Assembly (NCBI RefSeq): GCF_021390435.2
Contig: NZ_JAJVCN010000004.1
Location: forward strand, 1,344,501 to 1,408,500
Source: Kibdelosporangium philippinense
GTDB lineage: Bacteria; Actinomycetota; Actinomycetes; Mycobacteriales; Pseudonocardiaceae
Reading direction: 5' to 3'
Length of the DNA: 64,000 bases
The first letter of the stretch is position 1, and each line of letters starts with the position of its first letter. Below, one piece after another: positions 42,629 through 51,859 of the stretch. The notes under the pieces are model-generated. The model had not been told where the DNA came from, did not search any database, and saw only the letters and a list, made by a program, of their open reading frames with translations. The position numbers were made by a program, and so were the translations under genes.

Positions 42629-43966
42629 ATGGACCTGCGGCGGGCGCTGAACCACGTGCTGGACAACCATCGCAAGTGGGTCGAGCAGTTCGGCGACCTG
42701 CCCAACCACCCATCCACGCAGCTCAGCGACGCCGAACTGGAAGCGGCCCTCGACACCCTCTCGGCCCGCCTCGGCATCAACTATCCGTACTTCCACCCGC
42801 GCTACGCGGGCCAGATGCAAAAGCCTCCGCACCCGGCGGCCGTCGCGGGCTACGTAGCCGCCATGCTCATCAACCCGAACAACCACGCCTTGGACGGCGG
42901 CCCGGCCACAGCGAAAATGGAGCGCGAGGTCGTCAAGCAACTCGCGACGATGTTCGGCTACGGCGAGCACCTGGGCCACCTGACATCGAGCGGAACCATC
43001 GCCAACCTCGAAGCCCTTTTCGTGGCAAGGGAACTGCATCCCGACAAGGGCGTGGCGTTCAGTGTGGACAGTCACTACACGCACGGCCGGATGTGCGGTG
43101 TCCTCGGGGTCGAAGGTACCAAGATCCAGGTCGACAACTCCGGCCGGATGGACATCGAAGACCTGGAAAACGTCCTCAAAACCGGCAAGATCGGCACAGT
43201 CGTAGCCACAGCGGGCACCACCGGACTCGGTGCCATCGACCCCATTCACGAAATCCTCGAAATAGCCCGAAAGTACGGCGTCCGCGTACACGTGGACGCG
43301 GCCTACGGCGGCTTCTTCACCCTGGTCGAAGACCTGGATCCCAAGCCGTGGCAAGCAATCAAGGACTGCGACTCCATAGTCGTCGACCCGCACAAACACG
43401 GCCTCCAGCCCTACGGCTGCGGTGCGGTGTTGTTCCGTGATCCCAAAGTCGGCCGGTTCTACGCGCACGATTCGCCCTACACCTACTTCACTTCCGACGA
43501 TCTTCACCCGGGCGAGATCAGCCTGGAATGCTCACGGTCCGGTGCTTCGGCGGCCGCGTTGTGGCTGACCTTCCAACTGATTCCGCCCACTGTGGACGGT
43601 CTGGGCGCCGTCCTCGCCGCCGGACGGCGCGCCGCCGTGCAGTGGGCGGACATGATCGACGCCAGTGCCGAGCTGACCCTCTACCAGCGTCCTGAGCTGG
43701 ACATTGTCACCTACTTCGGCACGGCACAGACCATGAGCGAGATCGACGCGACGTCGCAGCGGGTTCTGCACGCGGGGATGTCCGCTGAGGTCGAGCCTGT
43801 CTTCCTCAGCGTTCTGTCCGTTGGCCGGGAGGATTTCGGCAGGCGTCATCCCCAAATCACCGCCGATGCCGATCGGGCCAGGGTGCTGCGTAGCGTTTTG
43901 ATGAAGCCTGAGTCTGAGCTGTACCTGGATACTCTGCACGCCAGGGTGATCGAGTTGGTGCGCTAG
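42629..43966 (+). CDS. PLP-dependent amino acid decarboxylase (group II)
   Basis: 445 residues starting MDLRRALNHVLDNHRKW, after GGGAGCGGGG. Group II decarboxylase features are present: LTSSGTIANLEAL, VVATAGTTGLGAIDP, VHVDAAYGGFF with the PLP-stacking aspartate, and VVDPHKHGLQPYG with the Schiff-base lysine. The group includes glutamate, aromatic amino acid and diaminobutyrate decarboxylases. The residues after HKHG are unlike GadB, so glutamate is not certain. Its own promoter precedes it and it ends 57 bases before the next gene. Confidence 0.87.
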   Translation: MDLRRALNHVLDNHRKWVEQFGDLPNHPSTQLSDAELEAALDTLSARLGINYPYFHPRYAGQMQKPPHPAAVAGYVAAMLINPNNHALDGGPATAKMEREVVKQLATMFGYGEHLGHLTSSGTIANLEALFVARELHPDKGVAFSVDSHYTHGRMCGVLGVEGTKIQVDNSGRMDIEDLENVLKTGKIGTVVATAGTTGLGAIDPIHEILEIARKYGVRVHVDAAYGGFFTLVEDLDPKPWQAIKDCDSIVVDPHKHGLQPYGCGAVLFRDPKVGRFYAHDSPYTYFTSDDLHPGEISLECSRSGASAAALWLTFQLIPPTVDGLGAVLAAGRRAAVQWADMIDASAELTLYQRPELDIVTYFGTAQTMSEIDATSQRVLHAGMSAEVEPVFLSVLSVGREDFGRRHPQITADADRARVLRSVLMKPESELYLDTLHARVIELVR

Positions 43967-44023
43967 CCCGAACGGGTGAGTTACGTCCTGCGATCAGGCC
44001 TGACAAGCGGGATGATTCCGGCT

Positions 44024-44446
44024 ATGACCACCAACCCCGAAACCCCGCCGACCGACGAGATCCCGGTCCAGGAACCGAGGGACCCCGCAGGTAAGGGCGC
44101 GGTAGCCGACAGCACAACGGGCAAGCACGCCGCCGCCGACCCCGCGGTCGTGGATCCCGCGGACGCAGCGGCCAAGGATTCGAGCAAATCCGTCACCAAG
44201 GCAACGCGGATCAGCGGTACGTGGATCGCGGTCATCGTCGCCATCATCGTCCTGGTCTTCCTGCTGATCTTCATCCTGGCGAACCTGACCTCGGTCACGG
44301 TCAGCTTCCTCGGCATGTCCGGCGAACTTCCACTCGGCGTCGCGCTACTCTTCGCCGCGATCAGTGGCGCGATACTCGTCGCTTTGATCGGCGCGGCACG
44401 GATTCTGCAGTTGCGGCGACGCGTGCGGCGAGCCGCCAAACACTAG
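44024..44446 (+). CDS. LapA-domain (DUF1049) membrane protein
   Basis: A 140-residue protein. Residues 1-60 are a polar acidic tail rich in A, D, P and K; then two helices (about 66-88 and 104-126) with ILANLTSVTVSFLGMSGELPLGVALLFAAISGAI, the LapA pattern, and a basic C-terminus (RRRVRRAAKH). Its function in Gram-positives is unknown. The stop codon TAG lies in a CTAG whose other strand is the stop of the convergent LuxR gene, so there is no intergenic space. Confidence 0.82.
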   Translation: MTTNPETPPTDEIPVQEPRDPAGKGAVADSTTGKHAAADPAVVDPADAAAKDSSKSVTKATRISGTWIAVIVAIIVLVFLLIFILANLTSVTVSFLGMSGELPLGVALLFAAISGAILVALIGAARILQLRRRVRRAAKH

Positions 44447-46914
44447 TCGATGTTCTCGGCAGCCCAGTGAGCGAGCCGGATCCGGGATGACAGGCGGAGT
44501 TTGGCGTACGCGCTTGTCAAATGCGCCTCGACGGTCCGCTCGCTGATCAAAAGCTGCGCTGATATGTCCGCATTGGACAGTCCATAGCCGACAAGCCGGG
44601 CGACGTCGGTCTCCCGCTTGGTCAGCGGGCCTTTCGTGGATGGGTTGGGCGGGTGCAAGCCCGCCGCCCGCGCGGCCCGGCGAGCGCGATCGGCCCACGG
44701 CCGGGCGCCCGCGTTCTCAAAGACCTTGATGCACGCCACAACGCCATCGGTCGAGGCAAGCCGAGCCTCAGCGGCAAGCAAAGGCGCGCCCATACTCTCC
44801 AACAAGGACGAATTGGCAGCAGCGACGGCGTCAAGCAACGGGCCATGTCCGCTGCACGGCGCCACAACGCCAGCCCGCCACGCGAAGATCATCCGCACGA
44901 TCATCGGCATGGGTTCGTGATACAAAGCCCAATAATCAAGCGGCGGAGCGAGTTCCGGGTGTCCAGAGTGGATCGCCAACGCGGTTTCCACGCTTTCCCG
45001 CAACGCGGTCAAACCAGGCTCCGGTCCGACCGAGATCGCCCGCGCCTCAGCACAAAGATCCTTGGCCGCCATCAGCTTCCCGCGTTCGGCGAGGAACAAC
45101 GCATGGCAATACAACGCGCGCGCCAGCGAACGCGGCATTCCGGCATCACGCGCGCGCTGCACACCGACCGCGCTCGCGGCCGTGCCCGCGACCAAGTCCC
45201 CTGCCAGGTAGTACGTCATGTTCAGGTCGAGCCGCGCGGTCGACCCCGATGGTGAGACGCCTGTGACCGTCTGCGCCTCAAGCGCTTGTTTGGCCTGAAC
45301 CACGGCGGCACCGACCGCGCCGACCGCCGAGTTCAGGCTGATCAGGGCGTGCATCGCGTAGTTGTCCAGCACCGGCCAGTCCTGTTTCCACTTCTGGCTG
45401 TGCTCGAAAGCGGCCGCGGCGTGGTCACGGGCGGCGATCAACTCACCGTTCAGCAGCGCAGCCAGTTGCTGGCGCAGCGCCTCGGACGCCACAGCGGCCG
45501 GGTGCGGATTCGGCGAGACGGAGTGATGTGAGATTATCTGCCGCGCCCGGTCAGGATCGTTGTGCCGCAAGGTATAGATCATCCGCAAAGCGATCGTCTG
45601 CGATGCCGTGTCCGTGATCGGGACGCTGCCGTCCAACGCGTGCGTCTCGGCCTTGGCGAAGTGGCCAGCCTCGGACTCCATCAACGCCAGCCGGAACCGC
45701 AACGCGCTGAGCTTATCGTTCTCGCCGAGCCGACGCGCCAGTTCCGCGGACTGGTTCCACGCGCCGATCGCGTCGGTGATCCGGCCTGCCCGCAGGTACG
45801 CCTGGCCGAGCATGTCCATCAACGCGAGGTCAGGCCCGGAAATCTGCAAAGCGGCGGAGACGTACTGCACGGCTTCGTCGCCTGCGTTGACCAGCATGGC
45901 CCGTCTGCCCGCCTTGGCCAAAGCCGCGATCGCGTGATCCTTGTCGACCAAATCCCCGGCCTGGAGGTAGTGCGGCGCCTTGGCAACCTCGTCATCGAGC
46001 ATGTCGATCACGGCCGCGTGCAGAGTTCGTCGCTCGCCGATGGTCAAGGCGTCGTACGCGACCTCCGCGTACAGCGGATGCGCGACCCGGTAGCTCCCGT
46101 CAGCTTCAACGACCAAGCCCTGGCTGATCAGCCGAGCCATGCCAGCGTGATCGCCGGGCAAGGTCCCGGCGACCGCGATCAACTCCAACTGACGCCGGTC
46201 AGCACCAGAAAGCTGATCAAGCCGTGCCAGCACGACATCCTTGATGACGGCCGGAAGCGAGGTCAGACCGCCTTGCAGCAGTGCGGTCACGAACAATGGC
46301 ACACCCTGCGCGCGCTCGGTGACCGTACTCAGCAACTCCGCGGAAGGCACCTTGCCCAGCAGATCCCGCGCCAATTCGGCAACGGACACGTCCGGCAACG
46401 GCCCAAGCTCGACGATCGCATCCGCCTGGATGGACGACTCGTCAGTGCGGGAGGTGACCAGGACCGGGCAGTGGCGGCTGACGTGCTGCAACAGCGCGAC
46501 CGTGCCCCGATCGGCCCAGTGCACGTCGTCGACGAACAACACCGCAGGCCCGACCTGCCGGATCAACTCGGCCACGCCGCCGAACATCCGCGCCCGCTCA
46601 GCCTCGGGGTTGTCCAGCGCCGGAGCGACCGGCAGCTGCGGATCACCGAACAACTTCCCAAGGTCGGTCAACGCGGCGAAGTCGGTCGCGCGCTGCACCG
46701 CAGGCCGCAAAGCTTCCACGATCGGCGCGTACGCCAAGCCCGCGTGCAGCGGGTGCGCGCGGCCGACCAGGGTGTTCAGGCCGCACTCGGCCAGGGCTTC
46801 TTCCGCCAGCCTTGACTTACCAATCCCCGGGGCGCCGGTCAGCAGCGTCAGGCCACCAGCGAGGATCGATTCGAGCAGTGCGGTGAGTTCAGCCGTGCGG
46901 CCGATCAGCCGCAT
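44443..46914 (-). CDS. LAL-type LuxR transcriptional regulator
   Basis: An 823-residue regulator of the large ATP-binding LuxR type. Walker A is LLTGAPGIGKSRLAEEAL at residue 23; Walker B is AVLFVDDVHWAD. The middle is a TPR-like helical region. The C-terminal LuxR HTH (LTKRETDVARLVGYGLSNADISAQLLISERTVEAHL) is complete. Such regulators often control sugar use or secondary metabolism. It is downstream of and overlaps by 10 bases the GH2 gene, so it may activate a carbohydrate response that includes it. Confidence 0.88.
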   Translation of the reverse strand: MRLIGRTAELTALLESILAGGLTLLTGAPGIGKSRLAEEALAECGLNTLVGRAHPLHAGLAYAPIVEALRPAVQRATDFAALTDLGKLFGDPQLPVAPALDNPEAERARMFGGVAELIRQVGPAVLFVDDVHWADRGTVALLQHVSRHCPVLVTSRTDESSIQADAIVELGPLPDVSVAELARDLLGKVPSAELLSTVTERAQGVPLFVTALLQGGLTSLPAVIKDVVLARLDQLSGADRRQLELIAVAGTLPGDHAGMARLISQGLVVEADGSYRVAHPLYAEVAYDALTIGERRTLHAAVIDMLDDEVAKAPHYLQAGDLVDKDHAIAALAKAGRRAMLVNAGDEAVQYVSAALQISGPDLALMDMLGQAYLRAGRITDAIGAWNQSAELARRLGENDKLSALRFRLALMESEAGHFAKAETHALDGSVPITDTASQTIALRMIYTLRHNDPDRARQIISHHSVSPNPHPAAVASEALRQQLAALLNGELIAARDHAAAAFEHSQKWKQDWPVLDNYAMHALISLNSAVGAVGAAVVQAKQALEAQTVTGVSPSGSTARLDLNMTYYLAGDLVAGTAASAVGVQRARDAGMPRSLARALYCHALFLAERGKLMAAKDLCAEARAISVGPEPGLTALRESVETALAIHSGHPELAPPLDYWALYHEPMPMIVRMIFAWRAGVVAPCSGHGPLLDAVAAANSSLLESMGAPLLAAEARLASTDGVVACIKVFENAGARPWADRARRAARAAGLHPPNPSTKGPLTKRETDVARLVGYGLSNADISAQLLISERTVEAHLTSAYAKLRLSSRIRLAHWAAENID

Positions 46915-48608
46915 TCGCGGATGATCTGGTCGTTGACCGCACGCACCTCGTGGAAGTCCATTTTGGCCACTCGTCGATCGTAGGTGAAAAAGCCGTTCAC
47001 CTCGTGCTCCACATCGGTGATCTGGGTGTAGATCGCGCCGCTGAGGCTGTTGGTCTTGGCTGCTTCGAGCACGTCACGCTGATTCTCGACATAACGCCTG
47101 GTCAACGTGGCGATGTCCGGCGTCATCTGGTACGCGTGGCCGTCGTTGAACCACATATGGCCGTCGACCTCAAGGCCGAAGCCGCCGTGCTCGCCGTCGA
47201 TCGCGATCCTGGTGGCGTCCGGCAGCGTGGTGGCGGGGCCGACGTATTCGTGCAGGTCGATCACGTCGCCGTGGCCCGAATCGCCGAAGGAATCGGTGAG
47301 GTTGTAGCCGCTGTGCGCGTTGACGATCCGGCTCGGGTCGAGGGCCTTCACTTCGTCCGCGATGCGGCCGGTGTCCTCAAGCGACCATTCGCCCCAGCCC
47401 TCGTTGAAGAGGATCCACCCGAGAACGCACGTCCAGTTCTTCTTCTGTGTCACCATTTCATGCAACTCGGCCTCGAACTGGCGCTGAGCGTCGGCAGGCG
47501 GACGGCCGAGTTTCGTCGACGGCATGTCCTGCCAGACCAGCAGTCCCAGCCGGTCGGCGTGGTAGTACCAGCGGTCCGGCTCGGTCTTGATGTGCTTGCG
47601 AACCGTGTTGAAGCCAAGGACTTTGTGCTGTTCCAGGTCGAACCGCAGTGCCTCGTCAGTCGGCGCGGTGTAGATCCCGTCCGGCCAGTACCCTTGATCC
47701 AATGTGGACAGCAGGAACAGGAACTCGCCGTTCAGGGTGAACCGGAGTCGCCCGTCCTTGTCCGGCTGCATGCCGAACTCGCGCATCCCGAAGTATGAGG
47801 TGACCCGATCGCCTTGCGGGAGAACGACTTCGAGGCCGTACAGGAACGGCGAATCCGGTGACCACAGCTTGGGCTGCGGCACCGGGATCTCCACAGTGGA
47901 CGTGCCACTTTTACGGCTGACCAAGGAATCGCCATCGCGGACCGTCACTTGGAAGGACTGGTCCGGCCCGGCGATGTGGGCGGTCACCACCAGCGATTCT
48001 CGGTCGAGGGAAGGAACCATGTCCAGCGAGACGACATGCGTTTCAGGCACCGGCTCCAGCCACACGGTCTGCCAGATGCCGGACGCACCCTCGTAAAAGA
48101 TGCCCTGATCAGGGACAAGGCGTTGCTTGCCGATCGGCTGCCACGTCGCGTCGGCCCGGTCTTCGACCCCGACGATCAACTCCTGCGAGCCACCGGCCTG
48201 CAGAGCATCGGTGATGTCGAACGAGAAGGACCCGTATCCGCCCTGGTGTGAGCCGATTTCCTGACCGTTGACGTAGACGGTCGCTCGATAATCCACGGCA
48301 CCGAAATGCAGCAGGATGCGCCCTCGCCAGGCAGGCGGGACGTCGAAGGTGCGCCGGTACCACATGAAGTCTTCATGCCGGGCGATACCGGACAAAGCGG
48401 ACTCAATGGGAAATGGGACAAGGACCCGTTCCGGCAGCGTCTCACCGAAGGACGGCTGCTCGCCCGATGTGAACTCCCACACGCCGTTGAGGTTCAGCCA
48501 GTCCGGCCGGGCCAGCTGTGGTCTGGGGTATTCGGGCAGCGCGTTGGTGGGAGAGACCGAGTGGGTCCATGGCGTGGTCAGCTTGAGGTCGCCCATTGTC
48601 CAGTCCAT
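46905..48608 (-). CDS. GH2 family glycosidase (beta-galactosidase/glucuronidase-like)
   Basis: 567 residues from the ATG at 48608. The jelly-roll sugar-binding domain (residues about 20-170) begins YPRPQLARPDWLNLNGVWEF; an Ig-like domain follows; the TIM barrel (from about 275) carries the acid/base glutamate in ILFNEGWGEWS and the nucleophile in DGEHGGFG. No signal peptide. The subgroup lacks the large C-terminal domains of LacZ, so the substrate may be a beta-galactoside, beta-mannoside or beta-glucuronide. The reading frame is open further upstream through the tandem repeats, but that part lacks homology and is excluded. Confidence 0.87.
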   Translation of the reverse strand: MDWTMGDLKLTTPWTHSVSPTNALPEYPRPQLARPDWLNLNGVWEFTSGEQPSFGETLPERVLVPFPIESALSGIARHEDFMWYRRTFDVPPAWRGRILLHFGAVDYRATVYVNGQEIGSHQGGYGSFSFDITDALQAGGSQELIVGVEDRADATWQPIGKQRLVPDQGIFYEGASGIWQTVWLEPVPETHVVSLDMVPSLDRESLVVTAHIAGPDQSFQVTVRDGDSLVSRKSGTSTVEIPVPQPKLWSPDSPFLYGLEVVLPQGDRVTSYFGMREFGMQPDKDGRLRFTLNGEFLFLLSTLDQGYWPDGIYTAPTDEALRFDLEQHKVLGFNTVRKHIKTEPDRWYYHADRLGLLVWQDMPSTKLGRPPADAQRQFEAELHEMVTQKKNWTCVLGWILFNEGWGEWSLEDTGRIADEVKALDPSRIVNAHSGYNLTDSFGDSGHGDVIDLHEYVGPATTLPDATRIAIDGEHGGFGLEVDGHMWFNDGHAYQMTPDIATLTRRYVENQRDVLEAAKTNSLSGAIYTQITDVEHEVNGFFTYDRRVAKMDFHEVRAVNDQIIRECG

Positions 48609-48633
48609 CAAGCCCGACGCTACCAGCGCCAAC

Positions 48634-48677
48634 CGTGTCCACCGTTCCGGCACAGCGTGTCCACCGTTCCGGCACAC
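48634..48677. repeat. two 22-base direct repeats upstream of the GH2 gene
   Basis: GTGTCCACCGTTCCGGCACA occurs at 48635 and 48657, unit length 22, followed by a partial third GTGTCGACC. On the other strand the unit reads TGTGCCGGAACGGTGGACAC, which matches the units at 48703-48804 in core, so the two sets face each other. Confidence 0.85.
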
Positions 48678-48702
48678 CGTGTCGACCACTGCCATTGCCA
48701 AA

Positions 48703-48804
48703 GGTGGACACACCGTGCTGGAACGTGTATTTCGCTGTGTTGGAAAGGTGGACACGGCGTGTTGGAACGTGCATTTCAGTGTGATGGAAGGGTGGACACG
48801 GCGG
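48703..48804. repeat. 44-base tandem repeat, 2.3 copies, upstream of the CPBP gene
   Basis: Units 48703-48746 and 48747-48790 and a partial at 48791 share GGTGGACAC, TGGAACGTG, ATTTC and TGTG-TGGAA at the same places. The period is exactly 44. Together with 48634-48677 it forms an inverted cluster in the divergent promoter region of 241 bases. Confidence 0.85.
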
Positions 48805-48849
48805 TTGAACCTTAGAAGATCGTCAGGCTGGGCTTCGTAGCTTGGGATC

Positions 48850-49536
48850 ATGGCTGTGCGGACGGTTGCCCAGGGGACGATCCTTGGTGCTGAGATCACC
48901 AGTCGGCGGAAGGTGTATCTCCTCGCCGAGTTCGCCGTGCTGTTCTTCGGCACGATCGCGGCCTTCGCCGTGTTCGCGCAGGGTGTCAGCCCGATTCCGT
49001 TCCTGCTCGCGCTCGGCGTGGGCTCCGTGGCCTACCTGATCAGGCAGAAGAGCTTCGACCGCAAGGACTTCCTGCGTCCCGAGGCGGTCCGCGGGCAACT
49101 GCGGCCCATGCTCGGCCTCTGGGCGGTCGCGGCCGTGGTGGCTGTTGCGGCAGTGGCGATTCTGCTGCCCGACGACCTGTTCAGCCTGCCTGCGAGCAAT
49201 CCATGGCTGTGGCTGGCCATCGCCGTCGGCTATCCGCTGCTCAGCGTCTATCCGCAGGAACTGATCTTCCGGGCCTTCATGTTTCACCGCTACGCCCCGG
49301 TCTTCGGCAGCGGAACGGGAATGATCGTTGCCAGTGCGGCCGCGTTCGGGTTCGCGCACATCATCTTCGGCAACTGGTTCGCGGTCGTCGCCACGACTGT
49401 TGGCGGTTTGCTCTTCGCTTCCCGATACGCCAGAAGCAGGTCATTGCTCGCGGTCTCCATCGAGCACGGCCTCTATGGCGTGTTGATCTTCACCGTCGGC
49501 CTCGGCCAGTTCGTCTATCACGGCGCCAATTCCTGA
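48850..49536 (+). CDS. CPBP-family intramembrane metalloprotease
   Basis: A 228-residue protein with about seven helices. CPBP/Abi motifs are QELIFRAFMFHRY (normally EExxxR, with Q replacing the first glutamate), FAHIIFGN and SIEHGLYG. The second glutamate, arginine and histidines are kept. The family includes CAAX-type proteases and bacteriocin-immunity proteins. It starts 46 bases after the tandem repeats. Confidence 0.82.
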   Translation: MAVRTVAQGTILGAEITSRRKVYLLAEFAVLFFGTIAAFAVFAQGVSPIPFLLALGVGSVAYLIRQKSFDRKDFLRPEAVRGQLRPMLGLWAVAAVVAVAAVAILLPDDLFSLPASNPWLWLAIAVGYPLLSVYPQELIFRAFMFHRYAPVFGSGTGMIVASAAAFGFAHIIFGNWFAVVATTVGGLLFASRYARSRSLLAVSIEHGLYGVLIFTVGLGQFVYHGANS

Positions 49537-49571
49537 CAACCTCCTGACATCCGGCTGCCACGCTAGCCGCC

Positions 49572-50555
49572 ATGATCCGAAAAACGATCCTGTGCGGCTT
49601 GGCTTTCGCTACCGCACTGGCTTTCGCTACTGGATCAGGTGTTGCGACACCAGGTTGGGCGTCCACTTCGGACGCTGTCGTGCACGCCATCCCTGCCGGC
49701 GAGCAACAAGCCGTCAAGGACCACTGGACCACCGAGCGGATCGCCAAGATGGAGTCCGATCCGCCGAACAACGATCCGCTCAAACAAAGCCCTGCTGGCG
49801 CGGGTTTCCGGCAGGGAACCGCGGCCGACAGGTCCATCGGCAGGCTGTTCTTCGTCGATCGGGACGGCGACGACGCCAGTTGCACCGCCACCCTCGTGCC
49901 CAGCGCTGGGCGTTCCGTCGCCGTGACAGCCGGGCACTGCGCGCACGGGTTCGACCTGATCGGCAACGACCCGAGGTGGACGACGAAACTGCTTTTCGTG
50001 CCCGGTTTCCGGGACAACACCATGCCGTTCGGAGCCTTTCCGGTCAGGTCAGTCGTCGTCCACAAGGAATGGGTGGCCGATGACCAGAAGTCCGAGTACG
50101 ACCAAGCATTCGTGACGCTCAACGAGCACATTCCTGCCGTGCCGCAGGCTATTGCTTTCGACCAGCGCGGAGACCAGGCCGTTCAGCAGTTCGGCTACCC
50201 CAGGGCAAGCCCGGCGCCAGGAATCAAGGGCCGCCCCGAGTTCATCGGCCAGCGGCTGGCTCGCTGCTGGGGCAACGCGGCGAAGTACGTTCCCCATCCC
50301 GAGCTTCCGCCGGAGGATCTCTGGGGTGTCGCGTGTGAGATGGGCGGCGGTTCCAGTGGCGGGCCACGGATCGCGCACTTCGCCGAGCCCGTTGGACTCG
50401 GTGTCGTCGTGGGTGTGAACTCGCAGGGCGCCCATATAGACAGTGCTGGCAAGTACTGCAACACACCGGTTGCCGGGCAGTGCACGCGTCACCTGGTCGG
50501 CCCGCGGTTCACCAAGAAGATCACGCAGCCGCTCTACCTGCGAGCACTGGTTTAG
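49572..50555 (+). CDS. secreted trypsin-like serine protease
   Basis: A 327-residue exported protein with a signal peptide (residues about 1-30, MIRKTILCGLAFATALAFA). The chymotrypsin fold carries the histidine in VTAGHC, aspartate in YDQAFVTL and serine in GGGSSGGP, so the triad is complete. Cysteines at SCTAT and TAGHC pair as in the S1 family. It resembles the actinomycete V8/trypsin-like peptidases. Its stop overlaps the pirin remnant. Confidence 0.87.
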   Translation: MIRKTILCGLAFATALAFATGSGVATPGWASTSDAVVHAIPAGEQQAVKDHWTTERIAKMESDPPNNDPLKQSPAGAGFRQGTAADRSIGRLFFVDRDGDDASCTATLVPSAGRSVAVTAGHCAHGFDLIGNDPRWTTKLLFVPGFRDNTMPFGAFPVRSVVVHKEWVADDQKSEYDQAFVTLNEHIPAVPQAIAFDQRGDQAVQQFGYPRASPAPGIKGRPEFIGQRLARCWGNAAKYVPHPELPPEDLWGVACEMGGGSSGGPRIAHFAEPVGLGVVVGVNSQGAHIDSAGKYCNTPVAGQCTRHLVGPRFTKKITQPLYLRALV

Positions 50556-50930
50556 GTGTGCGGGATGTGCTCGCCAGGGATGACACCGAACTCGCTGGAC
50601 TGAAAGTCCTGCAGCGCCTGGAAAATCTCCTCGCGGGTGGTCATCGCGAACGGGCAGTACCGCACCACCGGTTCCCGGATCGGCAGGCCGCCGAGCAGCA
50701 GGACATCGAGGTTCGGCTCGGCGGCAGGCTGGCTCGCGGCGCCCTTGAGAGTGAGCACATCGCCATTGCCGAAGACAGCGGCGCGCCACCGTCCGCTGAG
50801 GACAGCAGGCTGGCCTGCTGCGCGCGGATGTCCCGGTAGCGCGGTGGGTTGAACGTGTTGGTACTGGGCAGATTCACCCAGAGCTGGATGCCGTGGAACA
50901 GGCCACGGTTTGGCCAGCGAAGCCTGGGTA
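50552..50930 (-). pseudogene. pirin, C-terminal half, frameshifted
   Basis: Minus-strand remnants of pirin, in two frames. FHGIQLWVNLPSTNTFNPPRYRDIR (about 50800-50905) is the pirin centre; the continuing frame then gives VFGNGDVLTLKG and LLLGGLPIREPVVRYCPFAMTTREEI to the stop at 50552, but it is one base out of phase, the shift lying near 50780-50795. The N-terminal half of the gene is absent, its place taken by the start of the alpha/beta hydrolase. Confidence 0.72.
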
Positions 50931-50940
50931 GTCCCTCGGC

Positions 50941-51821
50941 ATGGGGATATTCACTGGGTTCGAGCTCGACTGGATCGAGGGAGCGGGCGCGCGGCTGCGG
51001 GTCCAGCACGGCGGTTCCGGATCGCCGGTCGTGTTGCTGCACGGGCATCCCAGGACACACACACAACGTGGCACCGGGTGGCGCCGCAGCTGGCCCGTGA
51101 CCACTACGTCGTCTGCCCTGACCTGCGGGGATACGGTCAGTCCGACAAACCCGCGAGCACCGAAGACCATGCGCCCTACTCGAAGCGCGCGATGGCCGAC
51201 GACATCGTGGCGATCATGGGCCAGCTCGGTCACGAGAGGTTCGCGGTCGTCGGACACGATCGTGGCGCCTATGTGGCGTACCGGACCGCGCTCGATCACC
51301 CGGACGTGGTGACGAAGCTGGTCGTGATCCACATAGTCCCGACTGCCGAGGCGCTCGACCGAGCGGACGCCAGGTTCGCCAAGGAATGGTGGCACTGGTT
51401 CTTCCTCGGGCAGACCGCGAAACCGGCCGAGCGCGTGATCACCGCGGACCCGGAGACCTGGTACAACGCCTGGACGTCGAACTCGCCGGACCGTCTCGGC
51501 CCTGAGAACCACGCCGATTTCCTCGCGGCGATCCGCGACCCGGCGACTGTGCACGCGATGGTCGAGGACTACCGGGCCAATCTCGGCATCGACCGGATCA
51601 ACGACGAGGCGGATCGCGCTGTGGGCAAGCAGATCACGTGTCCCACGATGATGCTGTGGTCGCTGCGTGACGACATGGAACAGCTGTACGGCGATCCGCT
51701 GGAGGTCTGGAAACCCTGGTGCCCGCACATCATCGGGCACGGCATCGACTCGGGTCATCACGTCGCCGAGGAGAACCCGGACCAGTTGGCGAAGGACCTG
51801 CGCGCGTTCCTGGGCCAATGA
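50941..51821 (+). pseudogene. alpha/beta hydrolase (haloacetate dehalogenase-like), frameshifted in an AC tract
   Basis: The N-terminus MGIFTGFELDWIEGAGARLRV and the oxyanion motif VVLLHGHPRTHT lie in one frame; TWHRVAPQLARDHYVVCPDLRGYGQSDKP, the nucleophile elbow VVGHDRGAYVA and the C-terminal HGIDSGHHVAEENP lie in another. The break is in ACACACACACA at 51055-51065: removing one AC unit restores one frame. The nucleophile is aspartate (GHDRG), as in dehalogenases. It may be a phase-variable gene, a recent pseudogene or a sequencing slip. The family is sure, the state is not. Confidence 0.8.
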
Positions 51822-51823
51822 TT

Positions 51824-51839
51824 GGACTTGCCGGTCCAT
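51824..51839. promoter_or_regulatory. operator half-site pair TGGAC-N6-GTCCA, copy 1
   Basis: TGGAC at 51824 and GTCCA at 51835 with a 6-base spacer form a dyad directly after the hydrolase stop. A second dyad of the same form sits 36 bases downstream. The spacing and dyad symmetry suggest a dimeric repressor, such as a TetR type. Confidence 0.6.
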
Positions 51840-51859
51840 TTTTTGCTGGGCAGGCTGAA

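Noticed and set aside
48634..48804. CRISPR-like array
   Set aside because: Only two to three units, differing unit lengths, facing orientation, and no spacers of even size or cas genes.
48609..48953. N-terminal extension of the GH2 protein through the repeats
   Set aside because: It crosses the tandem repeats and the start of the divergent CPBP gene and lacks similarity to GH2 proteins.
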